Shown here one piece after another: positions 1 through 12,248 of a stretch of 64,000 nt of DNA (the first letter of the stretch is position 1; each line of letters starts with the position of its first letter). The translations under genes were made by a program, and so were the position numbers. Location: assembly GCA_007644065.1 (NCBI GenBank), contig VJWN01000031.1, positions 62,001-126,000 of the forward strand, in the 5' to 3' direction. The stretch comes from Margaritispora aquatica. Taxonomy: Eukaryota > Ascomycota > Leotiomycetes > Helotiales > Discinellaceae. Below the pieces are notes generated by a model. The model was not told where the DNA came from. It did no database searches and was given only the letters and a program-made list of their open reading frames with translations.

Positions 1-125
1 CGCCGAAACTCCATCCTCCAATTCAATCCAAATCCATCGCTTAATGCAATGCAATCAAGTCCATTTCGTCGTCAAGTCAAATTGCCACCACTTGTCTGCT
101 CCCTCTAAACCTCTCAATCACTCAC

Positions 126-2623
126 CTAGCTAAACTCCACTGTCCCCACCCCTGCCCCTCCACTACCACCAGCCCTCGCATTCCTCTCTAACCTCCGCCT
201 CCGCCTCCTCTCAGCAGGATCGACCGTATCAGCACCACTAACACTTGGACTCATGGCGCTCCATGTGCCGTGACTCTCGGGACTGCCCAGACCGCTGCCA
301 GCGACACCACCACCAAGCCCACTCGGCTCTCCTGGTCGACCACTGTAATAGGCACTATCCTTGGGTCTCCTACCAGCTGCAAATGCCGGGTTGGGTGGAC
401 TCAAGGGCTCCATGACGGGTGGAGGAGCAGCGAACACTGGTCCTGAGCCGGAAGGTCCCGCTTCGGCGTTCTCGCGACGATAGCGTCGTCTCGAGGCAGC
501 TGTGTCAGTTCCACTGAGGGAGGAGACTGAATCTCTCCTTTTTCTGCGCTCGGAGCGTTTATTCTCTTTAGCGGCTGCTTGTTCCTCCTCTGTCAAGCGA
601 CGGAGAGTAACGTGGCGGTCCTTGTCGTTGTGGATCTTCATCTTGATGCTCACGGGTGGACTGGCCACGCCTCCTGATGCGGCGCCTGGATCGCCAATTC
701 GCGAGCGAGAGCGCTTTCGTCGTGCTTCTTCTTCTGCAGCGAGACTAGCTGCTCCTGCTGCTGCAAGGGCAGCTGCTGCTTCGCCTTCTCTGCGTCTACG
801 CTCTGAGGGCCGGCGATGGGGATGGCCGCCTGCTGAGTTGTAGGCCTCACTTCCAGACTCGGAGTGCAAGACGCCTACTGTGTCGGGAGGTGCTGGTGGC
901 ATGGAGATAACCGTCTCTGCGATGTCATGACGAGACCTTGATGGATTCATAGATGTGCCTGCGACGGTGCTAGCCAGGCCTGAGGGAGGAGGTGGTGGTA
1001 TGGCACCAGGACGCATTTCATGTGGATTGTCGATCAAAGAGGAGAGGTCTGAAGATTGCGGTATTGAGTCTCGTCGTCCATGTCTGCCGCCTGAATATCC
1101 ATCGCCTGTCAGACGTGCAGGAGTACCTCCTTTACGAGCGAGTCGTTCTTCTTCAATCCTCTGCGCCTCTAATCTGTCCAATTGCTCCATCTGCTTCTTG
1201 TCTTTTCTATCCTTCATCTTCTTCGCAAACCAGGCCAGCCCAAGACCTGCTAAGAGGCCATTTCGAGCGCCATGTGATTTTTCTGTTCGTCGAGATGGTG
1301 ACAATGTAGAGTCGTAATAGGAGTAATCATCCGAATCATAAGAGTCTCTCCTCCTGATCGGTCGAGGTGTAACTGGGCGAGGCTCAGATGCACTAATAGC
1401 TGCAGCAGCCAACACAGGATCTCCAGGTCCAGGTAGAATTGGACCGGACGGCCTTCCTTCAACACGATGGATCCGAGTATCCTCACTAAGTTCGCTATCT
1501 CCATATCTCCTTGATGGCTTTGAAGGTGTGTCATGAGCCACAGATGAGTAATCGTCTTCATCACGTCTCCTCTGTCGCTTGTCATACCAACTCTTCGCCC
1601 ATCCTGCTGCTCCCACCAGCGCAGCACCTTTCACCAACTTTCCTCCGAGGCCAGGTTTCCTCCCACCGTCGTGTTTTTCGTCAATGAAGCTTCCGCTTTC
1701 CCTTCGACTGGACAACACATCATCTCTTCGTGATTTTCCACTATTTCTTCGTCCAAGTAATGCACCAATTCCCGCTCCCGCGAGTAAAGGCCCAAACAAT
1801 CCTCCTCCTGATTTCCTGTCCCTCCTCTCAGAAATCATCGATCCTCCATAGCTAGTCGATCTCCCCACTCCCTCGCCCATAATTGGAAGCGCCCTATAAC
1901 TCAGCACAAACAACAGCACCAACAAAAGGAACATCCACACGGCATACACGATGAAAGTATACTTTGGACTCCCATAGAGCGTCAAACCTAATGGAACCTG
2001 CGCGAATCCTAGCAGCGCAATTGCTCTCCCAAGCCACTGATGCATAAACAATTTCAACGGAATTTTTCTCGGCATGCCCTTCTTGCTCTCGCTCCTGTGG
2101 ATCAAGGCCCCGCCGAAGAACTGGACTAACACCAGCACATACAGTGCAACTCCAATCCCATGATGCGGATTTGTAAGACTACGTTTCTCGCCCACAGCCA
2201 TGAAGCCTAGGACAAAAAGTACGGTCGAAAGAAGAACCGTCATGATCTGCAGGTATATATGCGTCCGTAAGGCCTTCCGTGGATTGGCCGAGTAGAATTT
2301 CGCAATCAGGATCGCAGCAGGTATGAGGAACATGAACACAATCACCGCCAATATCGCATGTCCTAGCACTAATGTGTAATAATCGGGCATATCTCGAAAC
2401 CTATTGCCCATTCCTATACACCGTTAGTCCTTGTCTTCGAGCTAGTATCAGAGCCCCAAAGGATTGGCATACCATTATACCGCATCGTCTCGAAATTAAA
2501 GCCCATCAAGTTCGGCAGCAGGAATGTATTCCTCGTGGCATCCCATGTCCCATCACCCACATACATCGTGTTGGAAGAATACGTGCTACTCCCCGCCGGC
2601 GACAGGTTATCGGCCGGAGCCAT
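126..2623 (-). CDS. Cytochrome b561-type integral membrane protein with long charged C-terminal tail
   Basis: Two exons, 2473..2623 and 126..2413, joined across a 59-nt intron (donor GTATGC, acceptor TATAG), giving 812 aa. The first ~50 residues are soluble and Ser/Thr-rich. About six hydrophobic helices follow, with His in LGHAILAV, NPHHGIGVALY and MHQWLGRA, spaced as in cytochrome b561-type haem-binding membrane domains. A trans-membrane electron-transfer role would be the family expectation; it is not shown here. The remaining ~550 residues look disordered and are rich in Arg, Ser, Gly and Pro, with SRR/RRR clusters and a poly-Pro run, so the tail is probably cytosolic. The start was chosen because the reading frame opens there and the splice restores the conserved join MRYNG/MGNRF. 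The exact function is unknown. I recall similar single-copy proteins across filamentous ascomycetes. Confidence 0.8.
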
Positions 2624-4035
2624 GACGACGGCAATGCGCCGCCGGATGGCAGCTCGATTCTCGCAGGTGTTCTATGGTTCTGCAACGGGTTCGTATCGAT
2701 GGTGGAGGAATGCGGCAGATGTATGAAGCGTTGTAGATCTCTGGAATGTAGTGGTTGTGTTCGTAATTTTCTTGGTGTCTCTTCTTCGTTTGCTCTCGCT
2801 ATCGCAGGTGTACTGTAAACAAATATGGTATCGGCTGCGTTGTCGGGACGATGCCCAGAATGCCCTCGCAATGATCTTCTCCTCCCAAATATCGTAATGA
2901 CAATCAAATACTCTTGAGCACTCAAAATGAAGCTGTAGATACCAAACGTGTACGGGTATTCTTCACTTGAACATCAAAGCAAAAGCTAGCTGACAGCAAC
3001 TACAGCTGGACAAGGATATGGGGGAACACTGTAGGATTTTGGTTGGCGGGGCAAATCGAAGGTGTAGTGGCCGCGCATTAGTGTTGACAGCACCGGCCAG
3101 TGGCATTGGCAGGACAACATCATCTGCAGGATCAGACTAGGATGTGGTGCTGCACCATATATCATATATATTATTGAAGGTACGTACTTTTGGATGTTGA
3201 AGTTCTAGATCTCTCGGTTTGATACTACGAAAGAGCACACCGCCATCAATACATTAACATACCAGTAACTATAGACAAGCATTGAATACTTAATGACATA
3301 TGACCAAGTGCTTGGATTACTATTACTTATTACTTCTCAATATATTTGTTTGTTGTTTGTTTGCTCGCTATTTCGTTGCGATGATGGTGTCGTACAGTCA
3401 ACACAATGTGGCGAATCCTTCCGGGCGAGCTGGCTGAAAAAAAGCAAACACGATAGTCGGCAAGAGTAGAGAGTCTCAAGAATGTTTGCCTGCAGTGGGA
3501 AAATTTTGAGTGCTTTAAGTCAAGTCAAGTCCTCCATATCGATTTGATCTTGACTCGGGATACAAGCCTGTCTTAAATATCCTCCACGTCTCTGAATACA
3601 GCTACACAATTGCCATGATGACTCTGTTGCAGCTTTACTATTCAACATTATCTCATCAAGCGAGGTCCATATTACTAGAACATCATGGATGACAGCTATG
3701 AAATCCGAAACTCGATAATCAAGACATAAAACTGGAGTGTGTCCTCAAGAAGCGACAAGGCAAATAGGTTGATTTGTTTCCAGAAGTGGCAGCACTATTC
3801 ATGTGTGAGATCTCGAGCTGAGCATGAAATCTACCAACTATGATCAACTGAATATCTACAATGAAAGCTACAACTTTTATCTATCCAAGCACCTCTATAT
3901 CGCACCAAACAGGAGACAATAACCCAAACCATAAACCATCTCAACACATCATTTGTACAGTTCCTGTTCCACAGCATCTTTACATGCCTTGCCTCATCAA
4001 ACTTCCTTCTCATCCCCGATCACCAACCCATTCAT
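2624..4035. other. Intergenic region, no gene seen
   Basis: This is the upstream region of the b561-type gene and the downstream region of the GMC oxidoreductase gene. Only short frames without recognisable protein character are present. It contains AT-rich stretches such as the repeated ATAT around 3165-3178, and no tRNA or repeat array. Confidence 0.6.
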
Positions 4036-5846
4036 CTACAAGCCCGCTTGAATCATATCCGCAGCCCTCTCCGCAACAGCATAAAGGGTACTTGTCAAAT
4101 GCCCACAAACCTGCATCGGCAAAACACCAGCATCCACAACCCTTACGTTCTTTGTGCCGTAGACTCTCAACTCAGTATCAACAACACCACCCTTCTCCTT
4201 GGCCATCATAGCCGTCGTAGCAACAGGGTGATAGTTTGTTCTGTAGCCCGCCTTAATCCAGTTGCCCCAAACTCCCTCTGTGGCATTTCCAGAGACAACA
4301 TCCAGACCAGGTGACGTCTCACCAGTTGAAAAGTTAGACAGAGGAGCAGTGCCCATAAGACGTCTGATGTAGCGGGCGCCGGCGACTTGAACGGCAGTGT
4401 CGAACTCGAGCATAAAGTAATTGGGGTTGATAATTGCTGCCGCACTAGCATTGGAGGATGCGATATGGATGTTTCCGCGCGAGAAGGGGAGCAGAATCCA
4501 GTACTGGAAGCTGAAAACATTTCCTGCAGGGGTCATGAAGAGCTCTAGAACCGGCGTGTTGGTGTTAAACACAAGGTCAAATTGAGTTGTGAAGAAATCA
4601 AGCAAATCCTTCTTCAATACCACACCCGCACTTGCATCCGCAACCTTAGAAGCGTAGCTATCGAGCGAAGCGGAGATGTTGGCATTGAAAGCAGCCAAGT
4701 CATCACCAAAAAGATCGCCAACGGTAGGATATGCAATGAAGCTGTCCGCTCCAACCAGCGTGGTGTTGCTGGAGAATGAAAGGGCGTTGTTCATCTGATC
4801 CTGCAAGTTTTCACCAACTGTGGGCAAGTCCACGACGACGGGAATATCGAATTTCTCTAGGATTTCCGAATTACCGATACCAGAAAGCTCGAGAATGAGA
4901 GGTGATCGGAGCGCACCAGCCGAGAGGACGACTTCCTTGCGGGCATGAATGACAGTTACGGTGCCATTGGAGAGCACGACTTCAACACCTGAAGCGACAG
5001 CAGTGCCGTTGCAGGCTCGATTAGATTTCCAGACGATTCTGTTGGCGAATGTGTTTTGGAAGAGCTTCAGATTCTTTCGAGACGTAATGGGCCAGTAGTA
5101 AGCTCTTGCTGCGTCCTCGCGGATATTGGCTTCTTGGTCGATGGTCTTGGGGGGAGAGTCAAGACCATGCATCTTTCCTCCGTTGATATCGTTGTTCCAG
5201 CTCATACCCAGAGCAGCAAGCGTTTCGTTATAAGTTGTGCCAATGGTACCATTGATCATACCGTTCACATAGCCGACTTTCAAAGGACCTGAGAAGCCGT
5301 GATAAGAAGCGTTGTAGGTGATTCCATTTGCAACCTGAAATGGCTTGGGGGTTTGGAAAGACTCTGATTTGATGAAGTATGGAAGGAGAGAGTCCCAATT
5401 CCAGCCTTTGTTGCCAAGGGTCTCCCAGGCATTGATCTGGACGTCTTCAGCACGAGCGTATGCCATCCCTATGATTTATGTAAGTGCGTGCGTTAGTCAA
5501 ATTGAGAAAACATACCATTGATTGTGCTAGTCCCTCCAATTGCCTTTCCAGCACGAAGGGTTTGAACTGTACCAAGTGCGTAGGTCTGGTTTGTGCTTTG
5601 ATAAGCCCAATCGATATCTGTTCCAAAGGCATTGCCGTAACCATTGACATCTGTGACGTTGACATTATCATACACAGAAGCACCTGCTTCGATCACCGCA
5701 ACAGTGATGTTAGCGAGCTCGGAAAGACGATTGGCGACAACAAGACCGGAGGTGCCACCACCAACAATCACATAGTCGTAAGTGAGTGCCTGTGCCGAAG
5801 CGATCAGGGTAGCTAGAGGAAGGAGAGCTGAGAAAGGAGGAGCCAT
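4036..5846 (-). CDS. Secreted GMC-family FAD oxidoreductase (glucose oxidase / choline dehydrogenase-like)
   Basis: Two exons, 5516..5846 and 4036..5468, split by a 47-nt intron, giving 587 aa. Residues 1-20 form a signal peptide ending ASAQA. The FAD-binding Rossmann motif VGGGTSG lies at residues 28-34, the GMC signature RAGKAIGGTSTINGM spans the splice, and the second signature GALRSPLILELSGIG is mid-protein. Near the C-terminus are YHPVATTAMM and VCGHLTSTLYAVAERAAD, which carry the two catalytic-site histidine regions of the family. Many N-x-S/T sites fit a glycosylated extracellular enzyme. Substrate cannot be read from sequence; alcohols, aldehydes or sugars are typical, with H2O2 or quinone reduction. 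It is separated from the dehydrogenase upstream by 1.25 kb, so it is not tightly paired. A second GMC gene lies at 56349..58653 but has a different architecture. Confidence 0.9.
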
Positions 5847-7101
5847 TGTGAAAATGCTTAGCGAGAGGAGGTTCCTGATGATACATTTCTGCTCATGACG
5901 GACAAGACAGCTTTATACATGCTCCCTTCCCCCACAAGCCGGAACACCTGGAAAGACATCAAATGTCTTCAAAGTAATAGCCATCGTTATCAGCTTACAA
6001 CTCCCCATCCAAAATTGAATAAGCATCCAGTTTACTACTGCGAGACGCTGTAGTTCTTGATCAGCATCACTCATCTTTTGGATGTGGATATTTATGGCCC
6101 ACAACCTAATCATGACGCAGGTCTTTCAATGGTCCAGCGAGGCATGAGAGGATAAATGCCGCTCTCACGGCAATCTAAATGAGGCTCAAGAAGATCTTTC
6201 GGCATAAATTTCCTGCAGATCCAATTATATCCACTTTTCAAACTTTTATAAAGCTTGCTCATGGAGCACTGATCGCAGAGGCACTTGATGTCGAAAGGGA
6301 TGAGCCGACGTTCTGACGAACGACAAGCATGTTCTTGTGAATTTTTGTTCCAGAAGCCTTCGAATAAGAGATCATATCAGAATAAGAGATCATATCATGA
6401 CAAAAAGTTGCCACACAATCAACTAAATAACTGTCTGGTATGTAATCCAAAAACCAATCACTCCCTAGACATGAACACGGTCTGCTGTTGTTTCGTAATG
6501 GCCATTGCGAGACACAACGGAAGACTTGACATACAATCGCACAATCATATTCGACACTTAGCAGGATACGCTGACAATTAGTTACGGTCAGGTTACTCCA
6601 TACAATTGTCCATGAAAAGCTCGTGGTGCGTCAGTGATCAGAATGGTGGATTCATGAAACACTTGCTAGGTAGGTGCTGGCCGAACATTTCCTCAATCAA
6701 AACATATTATTTCGCGGAGAACTGAACTTCCATGTTTATGAATGGTGATATGCGATGTGATTGAAAATGGTGATGGTCTTTGGTTTTCGAAGGAAGATAG
6801 GGATGAGAAGAAGACAAGGCGGAAGCAAAATTGAAATGAGCCTCCTTCTACCTGCGTGCTTCTTTTATCGATATCTTAATTGACAACGTTAGAATCGGAT
6901 TTCGGACTGAAATATATGAGATACAGCAATTGCAGAGCAAGAACGGATTGCAAGAGTAATCAAGTAAGCTAATAAAGTATAGAAAACCGGTTCACGACCA
7001 TAACTTACGATCTAGATAAAGTAAAGCTTCAACAAAGTGCAAAATCCACTCACGCTCTCATCACCACGTCCCAAGCATTATCCCACGAAAACTCCACCAT
7101 C
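5847..7101. other. Intergenic region upstream of the GMC gene
   Basis: This holds the GMC promoter and the 3' flank of the dehydrogenase gene. The only structure I see is a tandem 18-bp duplication at 6363..6398, listed separately. No coding potential is evident. Confidence 0.55.
6363..6398. repeat. Tandem duplication, 18-bp unit x2
   Basis: The unit AATAAGAGATCATATCAG occurs at 6363..6380 and again immediately after at 6381..6398 with one mismatch at the last base. It lies about 0.5 kb upstream of the GMC oxidoreductase start. It is probably simple replication slippage. Confidence 0.8.
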
Positions 7102-8022
7102 TCAACAATTCCAACCCCCATCACCTCCATAAACCGAACCCGTGACATATGAGCTCTCTGGACCTAGCAAGAAAGCTATAATCTGAGCCATCTCCTCTGC
7201 TGTACCCAGTCGATTCAGAGCCGCCGGATTATTCTTCGCTTCATCTGGATTGCCTTCCCATGCTTTCCTTAACAGAGGGGTCAGAATTGCGCCGGGAGCT
7301 ACGGCATTCACTCTGATACCTCGTTCGCCTACTTCTTTCGCTGCACAGCGAGTGAGACCTATGACTCCGTGCTTAGATGTTGAGTATGCTGCTGCACCAG
7401 GGAAGCCTGTAATCTTTAACAAGTTTTTAATGAAGCTTTGGAAAAACATACCCATCACTCCTTGAATGGATGTGATATTGACTATCGAGCCTCCATCTGC
7501 AATCTCACGAAGCTCGGCCCGGAGACAGTACATGGTTCCTGTCAAGTTGATGCTTATGATACGATCCCACTCTTCATCTTCCACCTCAGTAATCTTGGTA
7601 AGACCATGATGTTTGCCACTGGAGATCATCAACTTCTGATATCAAGATCAAAAGCCAGCTAACAGGCACAACATAGAGTGGAATATACAAAGACTACCGA
7701 AGAGAGTCATCACTCACACGATGCCGGCACAATTAGCAGCGCCATCCAACTGACCAAACGTCGAGATGATAGACGCGACCCAATTATCGACCTGTTCTCG
7801 CTTCGAAACATCCACCTTGGTTGTCAGGAACGGGACTCCAAGGACTGTGAAGTGGCCATGGGCACACTCGAGATCCTTGTCCGAGATGTCGGCTATGCAA
7901 ACTGTTGCTCCGCGAGACGATACTAATTTTGCAGTAGCCAGCCCTATGCCACTGGCACCGCCTGTAATAGCGATAACCTTGCCTTCCATGGTCTTGTTGG
8001 GGGTTGGATGATGGGGAGTCAT
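7102..8022 (-). CDS. Short-chain dehydrogenase/reductase (SDR)
   Basis: Three exons, 7718..8022, 7452..7618 and 7102..7406, give 258 aa. The introns are 99 nt (GTGAGT...CCAG) and 45 nt (GTATGT...ACAG). Near the N-terminus is the dinucleotide-binding motif TGGASGIG, followed by ADISD (which favours NAD over NADP by family rule) and NCAGIV. The catalytic Ser lies in NITSIQG and the YxxxK pair is in AAYSTSKHG, followed by the usual VNAVAPG and a C-terminal GGDGG. It is a classical soluble SDR oxidising or reducing a hydroxyl/keto group; the substrate is unknown. The start at 8022 is the first ATG of the frame, and another in-frame ATG lies 11 codons in, just before the core fold. The second intron is a multiple of three without a stop (see findings). 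It is divergent from the glutaminase gene with 1.07 kb between them. Confidence 0.88.
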
Positions 8023-9094
8023 ATTGGGGTTGTAGTAAACAGTATGAATAGGGATATCTCAAAAGATGAGGTTATGAGAAGATATCGAAAGATCTTGGTT
8101 GAGGGTGAGAGAGAAAGATAGTAACCCCTCTTGCCCAGAAGAATGGCGTGAATGGCTTCAATCTGCTATCGTCCACTTACCTTCCTAAGGTAGCTCGGGA
8201 TTCTTATACTGTAATGGTGTAGGTCTAGCTTGCATCTGATTGTGCAAATGCCTAGGTAAGATCTTACTAGGTAGGCCTGCAGCAGCTGAGGTTGTGGTTG
8301 GTGGTTGATGGTTGATGGTTGGTAGTGCTGGTGATTTTGTACCTAATGAGATGTTGTGTCAGCCGAGATATAGATAGATGCGTATACCTACAGTACTGTA
8401 TACAGTTGTAGAGTAGCTTGATAATGCATGCGAGCATAAATACCGCATAACTTTTACAGGACATATCATCCTAGCATAGCAAGCTTACATAAATATGAAG
8501 GTTTGAAATTATTCACCTATTGGCGTTTATTGACGTCTATTGGCTTTCCCGAGTGTCTATTGTGGATCCCCCATCTTTCCCCGCGTTTCAAAACATCCGT
8601 ACATATCCACATCCACATCCACGCCATCCATCCCACACAGTCCCAAGGCTATGGCTATGGTTTCTTACCTGTCCAGTCCAAGTAGTACAGCAGCAGCAGC
8701 AGCAGCAGTCCAGTCCACAGTCCACAGTTCACAGCCCACAACCCACAAGTCCAAGTTTGAGCTGCAAGGCGGATGGTTTCCGGACGGGATCATCTAACCA
8801 CATGACGCCAGTACAGTCCACCCACCTTACACTCACTCTCAGCTAAGCATCCGACTCGTGGACAGTCGGTACAGAGTGCAGAGTGCAGGTGCTGGTGGTT
8901 CCTTCATAGGGAAGCTCTCCACTGTCTCCCTTAGGCATTTGATGTCCATTCGTTTGTCCATGTAACAAAGCTCAAATATGGCAAACTTGGCTTGATATAC
9001 TCTTTCTACTAGATTTGTATTCGCTTTTCCGTTGAACCTTTCATCCGTTTGGTTTCGTTCTCTCATTCCTCTCTGCCAAACTCGGAGTTTCAAC
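8023..9094. other. Divergent intergenic region between SDR and glutaminase
   Basis: Upstream DNA for two oppositely oriented genes. It holds a (CAG)7 run at 8688..8708 and short GGTTGATGGTTGGTGG-like repeats near 8290-8325. No gene is seen. Confidence 0.55.
8688..8708 (+). repeat. (CAG)7 trinucleotide microsatellite
   Basis: There are seven perfect CAG copies, followed by a degenerate CAGTCCACAGTC tract. They lie about 390 bp upstream of the glutaminase start and are outside any supported coding region. Confidence 0.9.
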
Positions 9095-11654
9095 ATGCGC
9101 TGGTCCATGTGGTTTGCAGCTATAGCTGCTAATATCCTAGTTGATGCTTCAACATTGACTCCTCCAGTTCTGCCACTCATCGTACGAACTCCATACTTGA
9201 GTACTTGGCTGGGAAGTGCAAGAGGTGCTCCGTGGGAAAGATGGCCCATATTCTGGACAGGACAAGAGGTTGGTTGGCAGGCATCGAGGGGAAAGCCTGT
9301 CTAATAAAGTCTCTAGGTCGGTCTTTCGGTGATGGCATCAGTTCCACAATCTGCCACGGTCTATCCTCTGCTAGGCAGACCTCACGACTCTCTACCGAAG
9401 TCTGGACGGAGTTTCAATGTCTCGTATCCAAAATACCTTGGTGCAACCTTTGATGCATCCACAACGAACCTCACATACCAAATTCCTGCTTCAAGCTCGA
9501 GTCTCGATTATGCTGAAATCATACTCTCATTTCTCTCTCCAATTACTCCTACCTCCACACTGCGACAGTCGATACCTGCTTCATATGTCACAGTCTATGT
9601 CAGTGGAGGCTTTCATATCGATGTCTACCTTGATATGAATGGTCTCTGGGTTAGCGCCAATAGAGGAAGTCGGATTATTTGGGAAATGGATCAAACCCAG
9701 AAAGTCTCCAGCAAGGACCCTCCCTTAAAAACTTGGAAAGTGAAGCGAGAAAATGAACAATTCTTGACCGAGGATGCCGATCGAGGCGAATGGGGTACTC
9801 TATACTTCACTGGTCCCACGGACGTGAGGTACGAAGCTGGCACGTCAGCCCTGCTTCGACAACGATTCGCGAGGACTGGAACTCTCCAAGATCTTGTCGA
9901 TAGAAATTTTAGAAGCATTATGGACGAAGAACCAGTCTTTGCTTTCGCGAAATCTTTCAACCTCAACAGTACTGCTAGCGCAGGTAGGCAGAAAACATCA
10001 GACAGCGCACTCTTCACCATTGGTCATATACAGGATACAGTGATCCAATTCGCCTCGGCTAGAGGAATGACATTGATGAAACCACTCTGGGCATCTTATT
10101 ACCTGACAGCTGATGAATTACTCGATTTTCATTATCATGATTTTGACAAAGCTTCTAAACTTGCAAGCAATTATTCTAGTCAACTTGAAATGGATGCACT
10201 GAAATCGGGTTCAGAAGACTACAAGGATATTCTGGCTATGAGTGCTCGACAGGTTCTGGGTGCTTGCAGCTTTTCTGGAACGCCAGATGATCCAATCATT
10301 TTCTTCAAGGAGATTTCTTCTGATGGCAACATGAATACAGTTGATGTGATTTATCCAGCTTTTCCATTCTTTTTGTATACCAACCCACAATGGTTGGCAT
10401 GGTTGATGGCACCGCTCATTGAGCACCAATTGAGTGGCCAATATCCGTAAGTCATACGTTTTCCCACGATGAAATTTCTAATACTGCCCAGAAATGATTA
10501 CAGTATGCATGATCTTGGATCGAGCTTCCCAAATGCTACAGGTCACCCAGATGGAAGAGACGAATACATGCCGGTAGAAGAATGTGGAAACATGCTCATC
10601 ATGGGCCTGGCTCTCGTCAATGCTCTCAAATACGATACTAAACCTGCAAGTATTTGGTCTGCTGTGGGTGAGCAAGACTACTTGGAGTCTGAACGTGGTT
10701 CGCTTTCTCTTCACGTCAATGCCGAAGGTATAGATGGCACATTTGGAGGTCCCATTTCAGCGAAAGGCGAGAAGCAAGCCAGAAAATGGGTGGAAGCCTC
10801 GTACAAACTCTGGAAACAATGGACCGGATACCTCGTTCGGGAAGCTTTGATTCCAAGCAATCAATTATCCACCGATGATTTTGCCGGCTGGCTCGCAAAT
10901 CAAACAAATTTAGCCCTGAAGGGCATTCTCGGTATTCGAGCTATGGCCGAAATGGCTGAGCTTGTTGGGGAAAAGGAAGACGCAAAATACTACTTGAACA
11001 TCTCTGAAATTTACATCAATAGATGGGAAAATGAGTTTGCCATTTCAAGAGATGGCACACACGCAAAATTAGCGTACACATGGTTTGGTAGCTGGACTAC
11101 TCTCTACAATTTGTTTGCTGATTCACTCCTTTGCTTTCATTTACCGTCTAGTTCTAGACAGTCTGTATCTACTCAGCAGCCTTTCATCGACCCAAAGGTT
11201 GTCAAGTCTGGCTTTGTGAGCAACAAAATATACAAAAGTCAAAGCGATTGGTACCACAATGTTCGACAACGCTATGGACTACCTCTAGATAGTCGTCATC
11301 TCTATACGAAGAGCGACTGGGAGTTCTGGGCTGTATCAATTGCAAGCAAGCAGGTGCGAGAAGAAATTGTGGAATCCATTGCGCTCTGGGTCAACGAGAC
11401 ATCAACGGGTATGCACATTGGCTCCCTGCTGCCTTCATTACTAACCATTCATAGATTTGCCCATGACAGATTTGTATGATACGGAGGGTGACGGGGGATT
11501 CCCTGGTATTTCCTTCAAAGCTAGACCTGTGGTTGGAGGTCATTTTGCTTTCCTAGCTCTGGAGAGAGCCTGTGAAGGGAAGGCTGTTGAAGCATTGGCT
11601 TTCTTGGACGATGAGCCTGCAAAGGAGTTTGATGCCATGAAAACTGATCTTTAA
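9095..11654 (+). CDS. gtaA: Secreted glutaminase A (GtaA family)
   Basis: Four exons, 9095..9268, 9317..10446, 10492..11408 and 11455..11654, give 806 aa. The N-terminus MRWSMWFAAIAANILVDAS is a signal peptide, followed by TPPVLPLIVRTPYLSTWL, the typical mature start of fungal GtaA proteins. Recognisable blocks run through the protein: LSFLSPITPTSTLRQSIPAS, RQVLGACSFSGTPDD, FFKEISSDGN, MHDLGSSFPNATGHPDGRDE, PVEECGNMLIMG, STDDFAGWLANQTNLALKG, LPLDSRHLYTKSDWEF and ARPVVGGHFAFLAL. These correspond to the DUF4965, DUF5127 and related domains of the family. GtaA enzymes hydrolyse extracellular glutamine to glutamate and ammonia, although not every homologue has been tested. Intron 1 (48 nt, donor GTTGGT) is a weak donor but restores the conserved GQ-x-VGLSVMASV join. 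The start was chosen at 9095 because the frame before it has no ATG and the signal peptide begins there. Confidence 0.9.
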
Positions 11655-12248
11655 CTAGTATCAGTAACAAACAATATGTATTGATGAAATTTGGTATCTT
11701 TTGACGTTCATTAGGAGCCAGTAGCTGCACAACCTAGCTCGCGATTCAGGGGCTAGCTTAAGCTCGGGACAAGGCTGAGATTTTCTTGCCATGCCCAGCA
11801 GCTAAAGAACAAAACATTATCAATGATATTTTGGTTCATCTGGAGAGAAACTATAAAAAACAATTTGATCCTCATGCCACCGTATTGAAGTCTCTCGCCC
11901 CTATTCAGAAAAGAAACACAGGTTTCAGCTGTGTAATGCGAATTGTGACGAGGCCAAATACGGTTAGCGTAGACCCACATCACTAGCGCGACAGGCTCCG
12001 AACCAAATATTTGTCCTTGCCCGGCCTTACACAAACAAAGACCTCTTCCTTCGACTTCTTCAACTTCAAACTTCCTTTAATTCGAAGTCATTCTCCATTC
12101 CAATTTCCATCGTGGGTAACGATTCACTTTGAGTTATCAACGATATTCAAGCTTGTTCCTGTATTAATATCGTCGTGAACTGCTCGACCAGTTTATTATT
12201 TGATCAACACCATTCGATCTTCAACTTGTTCTTCAACAATCCCTCAGT
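11655..12248. other. Intergenic region, glutaminase 3' flank and Tra2-like 5' flank
   Basis: No protein-coding signal is seen. The last ~200 bases before 12249 are a pyrimidine-rich leader (CTTCGACTTC, TTCAACTTC) of the sort common upstream of highly expressed fungal genes. Confidence 0.5.
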
